From NCBI GenBank assembly GCA_037833965.1, contig AP031354.1:164001-228000 (forward strand): a stretch of DNA of 64,000 nt, given 5' to 3'. The position numbers and the translations under genes are program-made. Below, piece after piece: positions 10,491 through 22,280 of the stretch. The DNA comes from Marchantia polymorpha subsp. ruderalis. Lineage: Eukaryota > Streptophyta > Marchantiopsida > Marchantiales > Marchantiaceae. Below the pieces are notes generated by a model. That model made no database searches, was not told where the DNA came from, and saw only the letters and a program-made list of their open reading frames with translations. Position 1 is the stretch's first letter. Each line of letters opens with the position of its first letter.

Positions 10491-12885
10491 TTGCTATGTT
10501 GACGACACCCTCCTCCTCTGAGTAACGATTGCTCTCCCATCGTGTAAATAAGCAACAAAACCCGACTCTTGAGCCTTTTTTACCTTCGCAATTGATAAAT
10601 ATTTGTAATTGAATGATGAGTGGAGAGTTTGTATAGGAACAATTCCTCAACAAACAAATGTAAAAGTTTTATTCTTTCAAAATCATGATAATCTATCAAA
10701 AAAGTATCTATGATAAATTTGAGTGAAAGTTAGTTCGAAGATCACAATTTTTATTCCGTTGCAAGGAAGCCAATTTAGAAGTAAAATATTTTGGATGCAA
10801 TTTGTTGGCCGAGATAAGTCAATAATAAAAGCACATATGACTTTGACATTAGGAAACAAGAAAACAAAAGATATGCTTGAAAGTATTATAGTATTGAATA
10901 GTTTTCTATGATAACTTCGAAGTTATTTTCAACATTTTGTTCACCTAAACATGTTGCTTTGGGAAAGTATAAGGGATTTAAAAATTGAAAATTTTGTTTC
11001 AAAAATATTATTAAAGTTTTTAGTGATTGTAGAATAAATATTTAAATATGTTATAGTTTTTATTTCAGGTATAAATTCCATGTGTAATCAAAGTAATGAG
11101 TGTTAGAATTTCAAGAGTTTTTGACCGATACCAAATATAAGCTCTCAAAACAATGTGTATAGAGTTGATTAGTTTCTTTGTATTTTTAATGTTTTGAAAC
11201 TTTGTACAATTGTAAGTAGAAATTAAAGTACGTGGTGATCAAAATTACATCAAGAAATCACGTTAGAAGAGTAAGTTATAATCTTCTAAAGTTTAAGAAA
11301 TAGAAAATTTAGAACGCAAAAATTTGTGATTAAATTATTTGAGATTTTTAATCATTTAGAGAGTGTTATGTGAGAAATATTTTGAGTGATTTTCATCTTA
11401 ATGAAAAATGAGTGAGTGTAAAGTACTTCAAGGTTTGGATGTTAGAGTGTCTCTAGATTTCAACACAAGGATATTAAAAGTACAATTGAGAAGAGACTAG
11501 TAAAGCAATCTTCAAGAGTGAAAGATGAAACATACTTTTATTATGAAGAGTAAGAACACAAGGTTGTTAGTTTTTTTTGCGTAACAAGGTTGGAGGTTGA
11601 GTATTCAAAGAAACTTGAAAAAGTTGAAACTTTATTTGAGATCATATTCTCCACATAATTATCAAAACGTGACGTATTGTGACAATAGTGAAATGATTAG
11701 ACTAACGTTGAGACACAAATGAAAAGTTAGAATGGCAAGCATAGTGCAAAAAAGTAAAGGTTAATCTTGCTGAGCTCAATCTCCGAATGAAGACGAAGAT
11801 CATCATTCAGATGATTGAGAAGATAAGATACATCGTGTGTTTAGAAGAAGAGAAGTATGACTATATTGAATCAACCAATTTCTTTTGCGTTGCCATTAAT
11901 GAAATATTCAAAGATATAGTTAGTATTGTTTGTGTTGTAGAAAGAAGTTTCATATAAATTTGTAACAGAAGATAAAAGCTAAAACCGTGGAAACTTCTAA
12001 ATTTTATGGAGAAAGAAAGAATAAAGATGAAGAATACTTTGTTAGAAATTTTAAGAAAACTTGCATAGGAAATAATGAGCAAAATAAGAATCAATGGACT
12101 ATGCTATAATGGTTACAATTTCAAGAGTTTTTGACGGTTACTAAAAATAAGCTTTCGGAAAAATGTGTATAGGGTTGATGAGTTTCTTTATATTTATAAA
12201 TGTTTTGAAACTTTGTACAATCGTAAATTGGAAGTTGAACTATGTGGCGATCAAAATTTCATCAAGAAATCTTGTGCTCAAATTGGAAATGAGAAATAAT
12301 AGACTTTGTAATATAATTGTTGGTATGGCCAACAAACACAAGGTAATACTATATTATGAGATAGACAAAATTGTGATGAATGTGAAGGAAATTTATACCT
12401 TGCTATTCTTTAATGTGCTTAAAGAAGTTAGTTATGACTTGCTATCATTTAAAGTGTTCGAAGAAGTTAATTATGATTTGCTGTTGGGACATTTTTAATT
12501 GAGGGCTTTGAATAATGTTGATCAATGGTACAAAAATTATCTTTGTATAGGTTGAAATAATAATGGGGTAAAGGTTCCATTTACATAAGAAGTAAATTTC
12601 ACATGCTTATTGGAATTCCGAAAGCAAGTAAAATGAAAGTTTCTCAAGATGAAAGTTTCTCAACTTACGATCAAAATTTATCATCCGAGGATTCCTCAAA
12701 TGATGAAATTCAAGATCGAGTCTTTGTTGTTATGAAGTTTTTTCTAGAATGGGGATAAAGAAGTTGATATAGTGAAGATGAGCGAGGAGTATATATTCTA
12801 ACAATTGTTCATACTCAAGTTTGATACCAAGATTATCAAGGAGAAAAATGCAAGATTTTGGACATATTTTTCAAATATATTTAGG
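10491..12885. repeat. AT-rich decayed repeat DNA with a 170-bp direct repeat
   Basis: Two related blocks lie about 1 kb apart, at 11101-11276 and 12111-12280. They share phrases such as TTTCAAGAGTTTTTGAC, TGTGTATAG.GTTGAT.AGTTTCTTT and TTTTGAAACTTTGTACAAT, and by eye they are about 80 percent alike. They could be ends or internal repeats of an old element. No terminal motifs or protein domains could be fixed. Open frames here are short and lysine/phenylalanine-rich, as expected of AT-rich non-coding DNA. Confidence 0.5.
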
Positions 12886-12916
12886 GGGCTGACAAATGAC
12901 CACACCTTTTTGATAT

Positions 12917-15310
12917 ATGGACATCATCCCATTCCATCCGTTTAATGACTGCGCCACGCATTTGGTGACCGTGCCACACCACCGAGAAATCTTGAGAAAG
13001 TATTCGCCATCAAATGCACTTCTAGTAAAATCGCAAGATCATCCCGAAACGCAAAGAGCAAAGATGACTTTGAACGCACCACCTACAGTAACGTTTGCAA
13101 CAAGCGAGGAAGCCATTGCCACCGTTAGAGCTTTTGCCCGTAGTGAAAGCTACGAGGTGAAGATTGGGAGATCAGTGAAAATCAGCAACCGCAAGGAAGG
13201 AGAAGTAAAGAGGATCCATCTGATTTGTGCTCACGGCAAGAAGCATATACTCAAGGAGACTCGCATCCGAAGGACAACAACTGGATGTACAGACTGTACC
13301 TTTTAAGTGGTAGTAAGACGAGACTTGAGAGATGGTGATGCTAGTGGTGGTTTTGATGAAGCAGCCGTCATCATAGGCAGATAGCAATGAAAAGTCGAAG
13401 TGAGAGACGGATCTCACAACCACGAACCTCAAGATATTTCGGCGTACCAAACGGCCACAAGGTTAAAGTCAGAATAAAAGTTAATGACCGAATAACTTAC
13501 CCTCGCTTATGTTGTTCCAAAGCAGATTTTGAGCACTCTCGCTGTTGTGGCTTCAAAATCTGAATCTAACCCTGACGCCTCTCCTACAAGCCGTGATCTT
13601 TACAACAAATGTGCAAAAGTAAAAAAGTACAAGCTTGCTGGAAGTATCTCACTTGAGGCGCTGCTTGATATGCTGATCGAGAAGGGGATTGACCATGAAA
13701 TTCAACGAGATTTCGAAGGGAGAATCATTCATCTTTTTATGATTCCGAAGAGTGTCAAAGACCTGATGAAAGAATCGACAAACTCTGTTCATTTGTTTGA
13801 TTGTACATACAAAGTTAACAAGTAAGTTATATGAGAACGCGATTATTTGTTCATTGTCGTCATGCATCATTAGCAAACATCTTTAGACGATTTTGTCAAT
13901 CGACAGTACAACATGCCGATGCTCAATGGGCTAGGTGTGTTGTTAACACACCAGTCAATCTCGTCGTTTTACGCCATAATGAAGAGCGAAGCAACAGCCG
14001 ACTATCTTTGGATGATGAGATAGTTCTGACGACTTTTTTGTAGTTCATTTCCAGAAGAAAAAAAACTGGAATTACTCTCCGATAAGGAAAATACACTCAT
14101 CAATGCATCCAAGATCGAATACCCCGAAGCGAGCTTATTATTCTGCACTTGGCACATCAACAAGAATATTTCGGCCAATGTCAAAAAACACTTTCCACGT
14201 GGTGACAATTTTGAGACCTTGATGAAAACCTGGAAATTGTTATACTTTACCGACATAGAGGAAAAATTGGAAGCCATTTGATTGTCGATCAAAGCATCCA
14301 TGCATGTTGTAGTGGCGTAGATCAATTGGTTATCAGTGAAAGTGAAATTTGGAGGGCCATGGTTCAAGAAAGTAACTCACTTTGGACATATTGTAACTTC
14401 ACGTGTCGAAGGAGGTCAGGCAACTTTGAAGGGATGGGTTAATGTTTCCAATAGGGATTTGCTATCGCTTTTTGAATCGCTTGAACTGCACAACACTCAA
14501 CAATGAATGCCTATAAAGCGAACAATTGCAACCCATCGCGTGAGGAAATTGAATCAACTGTCAACGAATTCAACTTGAGAACATGTCTCAAAGAAAATTT
14601 CTCATCATGCCTTGAACTTTGTAAGTTCTGTTCGATCATTCGTTTTTTGTTCGGTTGTTTTTTCATTTGTTTGCTGGTTAAAGTTGATTGGTATATTCTT
14701 TGGTTGGTTTGTTTGTTGCGCTTGTTGGATCAATTTTTAAATCGTTTTTTTTTGTTCTCCTCTTCTACCTTTCCAGGCTTTAGAACAACATCAAAAGTTG
14801 CTGTCACTGCCCAAAGATAGTCACTGTACTTGAATCTTATCCGTAAATAAAGCCATCCCATGTGCATAAATGTTCAAAGACTTTCGTGTCTCAAACCAAC
14901 AACTTCAATTGCAAAATATTCATCAGCAATGGTGGCTTCACCAACCTGTGATTCGGCCCCGGCACTCGTCATCTCCGGATCTGCAGAGTGCGCACCTGAG
15001 AGAAGCTTTGGACAACTTATAGGCAACCTTGTGGACAGGCACGACCACATGCTTCCTCATCAGCAACATGGTTTAAAGCGAGCTCTTGAAATGCGACGAC
15101 GTACATGTCACCCTCAGAACCTACCATCATGCGACCCAAAGGACGACCTGCTGGTGCGCTGAACAAGGAAATTCGGAGCCAAAATTCCAACCAGCGCGAT
15201 CCCACAGCCTTTGAAAGAGAAGGGGCTGCAAGCAATCCGCCAAAGAGAAGGAAATGTGGTGGTTGCCATCAATTTGCAGAGCATAACATCAGGAGTTTTC
15301 CTGTTCCATT
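12917..15310 (+). pseudogene. MULE transposase pseudogene
   Basis: Pieces in order: a FAR1-like N-terminal DNA-binding region (AIATVRAFARSESYEVKIGR, 13110-13300); the pre-catalytic LYNKCAKVKKYKLAGSISLEA block; and HLFDCTYKVNK (about 13788-13823), which holds the first catalytic Asp of the MULE DDE domain. Next come LLFCTWHINKNI (about 14137) and HFGHIVTSRVEGGQATLKGW (about 14375-14440). A degenerate SWIM-like zinc region follows near 14810-14870, then a KGRPAGALNK and CGGCHQFAEHNIRSF tail (15130-15300). An intron is visible at 14621-14776 (GTAAGT...TTCCAG). There are several frameshifts and stops, and the SWIM cysteine/histidine positions are partly replaced by stop codons. The copy is not functional. 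Confidence 0.83.
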
Positions 15311-15316
15311 GCTCTC

Positions 15317-15605
15317 TGCCAGTGGTGACGGTTGCTTCATCAAAACCGCCACTGGCATCATCTTCTCCCAAGTCTCGTCTTACTACTACTTCAAAGGGAC
15401 AGTATGTTCGTCCGTCGTTCTACTTCGGATGTAGATCTCCTTGAGTATACGCTTCTTGCCGTGACCATAAAACATATGCATACTCTTTACTTCTCCTTCC
15501 TTGCGGTTGCCGATTTTCACTGATCTCCCAATCTTCACCTCGTAGCTTTCACTACGGGCAAAAGCTATTACGGGGGCAATGGCACGAGAAGGAGAGTGTG
15601 ATGTC
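15317..15605 (-). pseudogene. Inverted partial copy of the MULE transposase N-terminus
   Basis: The minus strand encodes IAFARSESYEVKIGRSVKIG and onwards, the same protein stretch as + strand 13125-13300, and extends past it to match 13300-13380 (TAGTAAGACGAGACTTG...). Against the + copy it lacks about 165 bp between the terminal motif and the FAR1-like region. It forms the inner part of the right inverted end of the MULE. It arose either by a nested inverted insertion of a second copy or by growth of the terminal repeat. Confidence 0.8.
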
Positions 15606-15915
15606 CATATATCAAAAAGGTGATGTACATTTATCAACACCTAAATTTGACAATGATTTGGTGCCAAGGAGAAACAAGAAAACATGAGTGCACATTGCTG
15701 TCATGTGAAGGCTCCGTATTCCCTCCTTCCAATGCAATGCGGTTATTTGATTGTTGTGAGGATATCTCCTTTCCTCTACACTTAGAATCTCCTCCTGTAT
15801 TGTACAATGCGGCCAATCTCGCAAAAGACGGTCGAGTTTTGAATGTCAATACTATTTAAATTTTGGCTTTAAGTAGCTAGAATTCAAATCAAATGCAATC
15901 GAAACAGAAATAGAG

Positions 15916-16224
15916 TTATACAGACAACGACCCAGAAGACAGAGTGATCTTTGCAAGTAATCTACGATTCATTTTATCGGACTTCGCATCTTCAGTAAGC
16001 AATCGAATTACACATAGCAAAAGCTCGGAATCCCCGAGCAATTCCTGAGTTAACATCCGTGCGGATTTTTGCAGAGGAGTTTCTTCACAGATATTATAGT
16101 GGTGAAGATGGTACATTGTCAACCATACCTGTCCTAAGAAGGCGTAAAAAACTGCTAGTAGAGGCAACAGGTGCAATTCAGTATCCTTTGGCTTATTGCT
16201 GGCTCCCGTCCTCCTCCTCGCCAA
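15916..16224 (-). other. Unidentified minus-strand coding-like segment
   Basis: A 102-codon open frame ending in RMLTQELLGDSELLLCVIRL, LTEDAKSDKMNRRLLAKITL and SSGSLSV-stop. Its composition looks like ordinary protein (amphipathic, mixed charge), with ETPLQKSARML vaguely recalling ankyrin-type repeats. It could be the last exon of an unrecognised gene or a gene relic. It lies just beyond the right end of the MULE. No function is proposed. Confidence 0.3.
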
Positions 16225-16362
16225 TCATAAAACTCAAAGGTAAGCTCATACTTTTGTATTTACGACGAATCTTCAAATCTGCACTAAACACTCTCCGGTT
16301 ACCGGCGTGAGTAGAAATCCAAGGTCCAAACGATGTTCCCCACATGCACCAGCCTGCTGCAT

Positions 16363-16421
16363 GCGCGAAAGAAGTTTTTGAGGCTCTGGTGCCACCAGGG
16401 CCTCAAAAAATTCTTTCGCGC
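16363..16421. repeat. 29-bp near-perfect inverted repeat (hairpin)
   Basis: The left stem starts GCGCGAAAGAAGTTTTTGAG and the right stem ends in TTCTTTCGCGC. The arms are 29 bp with two mismatches and essentially no loop. It lies between the two unidentified minus-strand coding-like segments. A small foldback, a microRNA-like precursor and a template-switch product are all possible. Confidence 0.75.
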
Positions 16422-16575
16422 AGCTTAATGTTTCTTATCTTCATGACTCCATACATTTACTGGTCTAGCTACTATAACTCACAAACATGTTACAGAGCAG
16501 AAAATTTGTTAGTAGCCAAAACGTTTCGTCTCCAAACGAGACACAAAATACAGTGATGCTTTCAAGTTAGCTAAC

Positions 16576-16878
16576 ATCCAAACGTTTTATTTACTGAAGT
16601 TCAAAAAGGTCAGGCATTTCATTGTAAGCACTGCCTCCACCCGGACAGCTGAATCCAAATGCAAGACCGCTCCTGCGCATATCCTGGATGTACGTACGCA
16701 AAGGTACATGCTTATCATACAGTTCGTAGACTATGGTCAGAAATTATCCTCTAACCGAGTAATCTCTCAGAGCACGATCTCATCGATGATGCGAGCAAAG
16801 CCCAAGCGGCTAGCAATGTGATACACCGATTTCTCCATTACGATCTCCGTTAGTACAGAGTCTTATTGCATTCAAAAT
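16576..16878 (-). other. Unidentified minus-strand coding-like segments (possible gene 3' end or relic)
   Basis: Two short minus-strand stretches look coding: EIVMEKSVYHIASRLGFARI with IDEIVL (about 16775-16860), and LYDKHVPLRTYIQDMRRSGL followed by AFGFSCPGGGSAYNEMPDLF and ELQ-stop (about 16576-16715). A frame break or an unrecognised intron separates them. The glycine/cysteine pattern is not one I can assign. No start codon or promoter is evident, so a decayed gene is as likely as a live exon pair. Confidence 0.3.
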
Positions 16879-17159
16879 CTCGATTCAGTAGAATCTGAAG
16901 TACACGCATGATCGGAGCAAGAGGACTTTGCTGTCGGCGATCTGATTCAGGATATACAAGGGGCATCATCTGCAGGCATCTGACAAGTGGCGTCTATCGG
17001 CAGCTTGTGACAAGTAGGACCACTCGTGAACCGTCGGATCGAGCGATCTAGCGAACCGGAGTGCTGTTTCGTACAGTCGCAGGAGTAAGCAGGGTGACCA
17101 ATGAGCGGAAAACTTACCCGCTGGCGACCGAGAGAACGTGCTCTCTCTACGTGTCGGAT

Positions 17160-17693
17160 AGACTCGTGCTGAGTCACGGGGGAACGAGCACCCATGCTTC
17201 CCGTGGGCCCCACTTCGCGGCTCCCTTCTGGCTCTTGCTACTTCTACTACTCGTCCCTTGGTCTAACAACGAACAACTCAATTCACCCCGTCCATCTTCT
17301 TCTCCACTCCACTCTACGCGGCCACGCAGCGTTCGCATTTGATCGTCCTTAAACTGGTGAGTCTCTGTTTCTCTTCACTCCCTTTACTGACGTGTACTTA
17401 CTTTCAAACTTACTTATGAATCGACAAGGTGTTTCGGTCCTTTTCTCACCGATCTGAACTCGTCTCATGGTCGGATGGTTGTGAGCTCGAGCTGCGAATT
17501 CCGGATGATGATGTCGGATCCAGCTGTGGTTGGCGGTGGTTAGAGTCGTTTTGCTCGCAGCGGGCATGAAGGGAGTGAGTGAGGAAGGACCGGAACGTGG
17601 TTAGATTTGTACGCCGGATCGAACTTTGTGGGTGGCTTAATTTGATGCAGGCATTGTGGATCTGTTGCAGTTGTTTGCTTAGAGACGTCGAGG
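17160..17693 (+). promoter_or_regulatory. Leader with 5' UTR intron of the small GKFTWGG gene
   Basis: A pyrimidine-rich stretch (about 17220-17345) typical of a plant leader is followed by a good donor (CTG/GTGAGT at 17357) and an acceptor (TTTGATGCAG ending at 17650), giving a probable 5' UTR intron of about 290 bp. The start codon follows 43 bases after the acceptor. The transcription start is not fixed and no clear TATA box was chosen. Confidence 0.5.
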
Positions 17694-18050
17694 ATGGATG
17701 CATTGGACCAAGGGCGTGTCCACCCGCATCATTATGAGACTTACGAGCACACGAAGAACGTGAAGAAAGGATCCGAGAGGCTGGACAGGCGGTCGGCGGC
17801 GGGTGTTCATGGGCAACCGAAGAAGAGCGGGCACGGAGGCAAGTTCACATGGGGAGGTCCCACGGCCCAGCAAGAGTCACAGGACGACGACTCCGTCGTA
17901 GCATTGGACGAGAAGGATCCGAACTACGACGACGAGGAAGAAGTGGCCTCTGAAGACAGGAAAGCTGCAATTGCAGCAGGAGCTGACATCGTCGTCGAAG
18001 CCGGCGATGGCAAGCAGCAACCGGCGAAGAAGGTGCCCGTTGCGAACTAA
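17694..18050 (+). CDS. Small acidic protein with a GKFTWGG / DEKDPNYDD motif (118 aa)
   Basis: Single-exon coding region of 118 codons. The N-terminal half is basic with histidines (HTKNVKKGSERLDRRS). A central glycine block KSGHGGKFTWGGP is followed by an acidic stretch with LDEKDPNYDDEEE. The KxGxGGKxTWGG ... DxxDPNYD layout recalls the disordered N-terminal motif of plant MA3/PDCD4-type translation regulators and of small hyaluronan/mRNA-binding-like plant proteins. No MA3 domain follows, so this is a free-standing small protein. A role linked to mRNA or translation is inference only. No signal peptide or membrane segment is visible. The ATG is the first in frame after the 5' UTR acceptor. 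Confidence 0.75.
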   Translation: MDALDQGRVHPHHYETYEHTKNVKKGSERLDRRSAAGVHGQPKKSGHGGKFTWGGPTAQQESQDDDSVVALDEKDPNYDDEEEVASEDRKAAIAAGADIVVEAGDGKQQPAKKVPVAN

Positions 18051-20892
18051 TTCGCCACACATCTGTCTCCCATGGACGCCATCTGAGGTACATGTATTAC
18101 CCATAGAAATCCTACACTTTGAACCTCGGCACGTTTTGCATTCGTCTGGAATCTACTGGTACTGGCATTGTTTTCAACAGTATATTCGGTGAAGTGTACG
18201 CTCCCAGCTTTCACCATTTCCTCGTGGCTTCCATTTACTGACCTTTGGTACTTGTAGTGGACATTTCTATTGCCATCGGAGGAATTATGGATGACGTTGA
18301 AAGCTACATCCTGACATCACAGTTCATTTTGTCCGCTCGGTGAATGGCAGGCTCTATTATTCGGAAGAAGTGAACTGTGGTACTGGAGAGCCTCTGAGAT
18401 TCTTCCAATGTCCAGACGCAAATTCTACGAACTTATCAGCCGTGCCCACATTTGCTTACTTGCTCGACTCAACTCTTTCCCGTTCTAGTTCCTCGATGTC
18501 TGCTTGACATTGATTTCCGCTTCAGCGGTCCTTTGATTAAGCTGATCAAGTGGAGTTCGAAATTACTGTGCCGAAGTTTGTCACATCTCTGTACATTCAC
18601 GAGCAAACTTCCCGGTGTCAGAATCTGCCATCTACATTTCCGCGAACGAGTCTCCATAACTTGGAGTTAGAAGAAGGCCTGGCGACACTTGTACGCTAGA
18701 TGATGAAGACCATTCGGATCTTTCATCACTGATGAATTCCTCTCAAAGATTAGGCATTTAGTTTTAGAATGCCTAATCTACAGATTCCTGTTCATCAGTT
18801 TTGCTTATGAGCTGATAAACCATCTCCGTCAAGTCCGCGTGCTCGAGCTTTTAGCTTCCCAGGACATGCTATGAGGAAGAGTTGGTTCATAGCTTTTCGG
18901 AAGCGCTTCGAATTGGCTGTGCACTTGCCGTGTATCACTGGGTTGCAAACTTTACTTCTCTTCACTTCTCAGCTGAGTACCCAGTCAAGGCGTGTCATGG
19001 TTGTACATGGACTGCGTAGTCTAAGTAGATTTGTATAAACACGTAATTAGTGTCTGTTTCATTCTATAAATAAATCTTTGACCTTGAACGTGGATGTATA
19101 CGTGGTCTTAATGATTGGTTGACAAGATTAGCTGCAGTTATGTTGGTCGAGTTTAAGATCACGAGGAAGGGCATCGACTGCTTGAAACTTGACATATATC
19201 TTCTGTACATTTCTTTTGCGTTCCTGCTTGTGGACTGCAAAGATGACAGCGAAGATGCCAAAGAATGGATCATTCTGTAATAAGCAAGAGCGGACGGAGT
19301 AAAATGTAAAATGTTCGGGTTTGGAAGCGCTTGAAATGTTCCACTTTCAGATTTCTCCTGGACAGACCGTGAGAAGAGCTGTGAGAACACATTCATAAAT
19401 CCTTAAACATCAACTTTCTTCAGGACTTTACACGATCGTGCGACAAAGTAGAACTGAATCGTGGCAAACTACTTATTACAAGATTTTTTAAGTTTATGTC
19501 GAGATGGTGAAAATGCAGAAATCTCTGTCAAGCATAATTGTTCATGCTTTGACGTTACACATTGTGTGCAGAATGATAATAGCCTGGTGAGACCTGTGAG
19601 TTGGTATTTCACAAACTATAGATATACGAACACTAAATGTTCGTACATAGTTACACTGTGTGTGTTTCATACTTCCGCCTACCTTTCAATATTACATGTT
19701 CATACATTGATGTGTTTGTACAGGTCGCTGTAGTCTAAGATGCCACTTGCCCATGCTAATTTCATCCACGCCACAACCAAATCGTTAACTTTGTGGAACA
19801 GTGATCTCTTATTGCTTCGGTTTATTCTTCGTGATGTATAATCCATCGCCATAGTTAACTAGCCAAAAGAGATGTACAACGACAGTGTTTTGCAAAAATG
19901 TTTACTAATCTATCTAATCATCTACTAATCTCCCATTCCAGTTCGGAGAAATGTGGTTATTACTGTAAACAAGTATTCCGCTCTTATAAAAATATCTTGG
20001 GGGTTTGAAAAACGTTGCACTGGTTACTGTTAGAATGTACTAAATCCCTGGATGCTGAGTAGCGCAGGAATGGTAAAAGGGACTGTTCGGCCTTTTGTTG
20101 GTTCCGTTCAGCTTCTAGTCGTGGCTCATTCTTTTCTCCTTCGTCTCTCACCTTCAGGAGGGAGCGAAGTCAAAGACATGTGGGCTCTGGAAAGACAACA
20201 GTTTAAGCACGAAGGCCTCCATTTCTGCGCACAGCTCGAGTTTCAAGTTCATAGACAGTGACTCAAACACAAACCTGACAGTCTACTGAAAAACATCAAA
20301 TGCACTCAGGATCTAATAAGTGTCTCCAACTTAGAAAAAAGAAAAGTCAGGGGAACTGCAGAAGTTGAAAATTTGCGTGAGGATGCACAATGTCTTCTTG
20401 ATTATTTATCACAATACTGAGAAGTAGTAAAGTACAAATACATACATGTGGACAACGCGGTCTCATGGCGCTGTACATCTTTTATCGAGTTCATGTATAC
20501 AAGACTGAGTGGGAGCCCTCCATTGCTCATGCAGCTAAGAAGATGCAATATTAGAAGCTCGTGGAGTCACGCCAGACACACAAACAGGAAATAGATTTCA
20601 ACCAGCAATTGACGCGTCTCGGTTTCACCTGACTAACTGCGTCATTGCCCCAAGCTCAAAGATGAAGACGCAGTAAACCGCAGGCTACGTTACCACCTAG
20701 ACCCCAAGGCGTCCTATAAGCCCTTGCCGCCAGCGCAATACAGGGTGATGGATCCTGAAGGTCTTCCGCGTATCAAGATGATTGTTCGTGCGATTAGCTC
20801 GGCAACGCTAGAATCTTATCTCCACCGTCAATGGCCAGAAAGAGGAGGCGATCGGTCAAGAAGTGGTCCGCAATTCGGAACGCCATCGACGA
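18051..20892. other. 3' UTR of the small gene and unassigned spacer
   Basis: The 3' UTR of the small gene probably occupies several hundred bases after 18050. A 12-bp perfect hairpin with a 9-base loop sits at 18747-18779 (stem AGATTAGGCATT). The remainder has only short open frames without recognisable domains. GC content rises after 20650 towards the next gene. Confidence 0.4.
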
Positions 20893-21177
20893 TCAGAACG
20901 ACATGCCGGCGAAGAGAAGCTCCAATTCATCGACTTCCGTCTTGGTTCGCTTGGCTGGGTCGACTCTGAGCAGGTCCAGCATCTTATTCAAAACACGAAG
21001 GCGATGGATGGCATACGCGCTCGAAGCTGGCAGCAATCTCACGCGGTCCACCTCCGACTGCACCACTTTGGCTCGTTTGCTGTCCGCCGATTCCATCCGG
21101 ACCAGTCCCGATCCCGCTTCGGAGGCTCGCGCAGCGCCGCTCCCGCTGCTCATCACGCTCGCGTCTTCCACTTCCAT
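20893..21177 (-). CDS. Small plant protein of unknown function (94 aa)
   Basis: A 94-codon frame from ATG (21175-21177) to stop. The N-terminus is disordered and small-residue-rich (MEVEDASVMSSGSGAARASE). A compact helical C-terminus contains VDRVRLLPASSAYAIHRLRV, LNKMLDLLRVDPAKRTKTED-like text (TKTEVDE) and LELLFAGMSF. The pattern SAY..HRLRVL.K.LDLL ... DELELLF.G.S recalls small conserved plant proteins of unknown function that I remember from angiosperms; I cannot name the family. GC-rich codon use and the conserved C-terminal half favour a real gene over a shadow frame, although the opposite strand also has open frames. The promoter would lie at about 21180-21560. Confidence 0.58.
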   Translation of the reverse strand: MEVEDASVMSSGSGAARASEAGSGLVRMESADSKRAKVVQSEVDRVRLLPASSAYAIHRLRVLNKMLDLLRVDPAKRTKTEVDELELLFAGMSF

Positions 21178-22002
21178 GTCTGTCGCTCTTCACCACCAAC
21201 GAGGCATTGACTTTATACCCGCAAGAAGTTTCTAGCGCGTTCCAGTGTCCAAACCGCCGTGGGGAACGGTTGCCGCTCCAATGTTGTATGGGTTCAGTCA
21301 GTACCGCCCCGACCTCCGAGCTATGGGCCAGAGCGAGTGTGTCCTGCTGTTCCCGAGGCCCTGAACACCGACCGACCCTTCGTAACACTTCGGAGGATCG
21401 AGTCTGCAGTGAGACCCATCGTCGTAGTCATGATGGCCACTTCCCGGTTCCGATGACTCATCCATCCGACTCATCGCTTCCTCCCTCCCTCGACTTCTCC
21501 GGTATGCATCGAAATCCAAGCATCACGAGCGTCGGTTTAGGGTTTACCGTCCACTAGCAAACTGTCTTTGGAACTGAAACGATTTCAGTCTTGTCAGTCA
21601 CCTTCTATTCCACCTCATTCTTGATGGAATCTTCTCCCTTGCATTCTTAACTCTTGCCACGAAAGCCTTACAACTTGTCACATAATATGATGGTAAATTC
21701 TCAACGTGTGTGATACCAAAGTTGTTCTGATATTCTGGAATTATTTCTGGCGAAAATTCCAACTTTGGAATTTATGTAAGTATTATGACGATGAGCAATG
21801 TCAAGTGTTGATAAGTGGCCAGACCTGCTGAATTTGAATACTATTTATGATGGTGTAGACTCATACTGAATACTCACAACCTATTCATGGGTCCCCCGTC
21901 CGCGCAAACTTTAATCAAACTTTATTCTCTATGATTTAGAAATGGAAGAAGTTGACATACTCGTTTTCGATATTTTCTTTCAGATCAACAACTATTTGAA
22001 CT

Positions 22003-22042
22003 CAATTTTCAGTTCCAGTTGAATAACTGGAACTGAAAATTG
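22003..22042. repeat. Perfect 18-bp inverted repeat, 4-base loop
   Basis: Stem CAATTTTCAGTTCCAGTT (22003-22020), loop GAAT, exact reverse complement at 22025-22042. It lies in AT-rich intergenic DNA and has no U-run or gene end beside it to suggest a terminator. Confidence 0.9.
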
Positions 22043-22280
22043 TGGATAGTTCTGGATGAATTAGAAATGCAATACAACTCACATGCAGATGATAAATGTG
22101 GTAATATGTTAAACACGAACAAGATCCTACTTATCCTGACTACTCATCGTCCACATGAGACACATGCGGAAATGAATGAGAATGAGCTTTATTCGTGAAT
22201 TACTCCAATGTAATCTGTCAACCTACAGAATTATGAAACAACTCTGTATCTAAGGCACATCTGACCAAGAGTGCATGTGC

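Larger units (their letters stand above)
12886..15645 (+). mobile_element. Decayed MULE (Mutator-like) DNA transposon with inverted ends
   Basis: A MULE transposase relic lies between inverted ends. The left end reads CTGACAAATGACC..CACCTTTTTGATATATGGACATCA (about 12890-12934). The right end, reverse-complemented, reads TTGATAAATGTACATCACC and continues with the same CTTTTTGATATATGGACATCA block (about 15600-15640). Inside the right end is an inverted copy of the transposase N-terminal coding sequence, so the inverted repeat is far longer than the terminal motif. No convincing 9-11 bp target duplication was found. Confidence 0.82.

Noticed and set aside
22003-22042. Rho-independent terminator
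   Set aside because: Plant nuclear DNA, no U-run and no gene end beside it.
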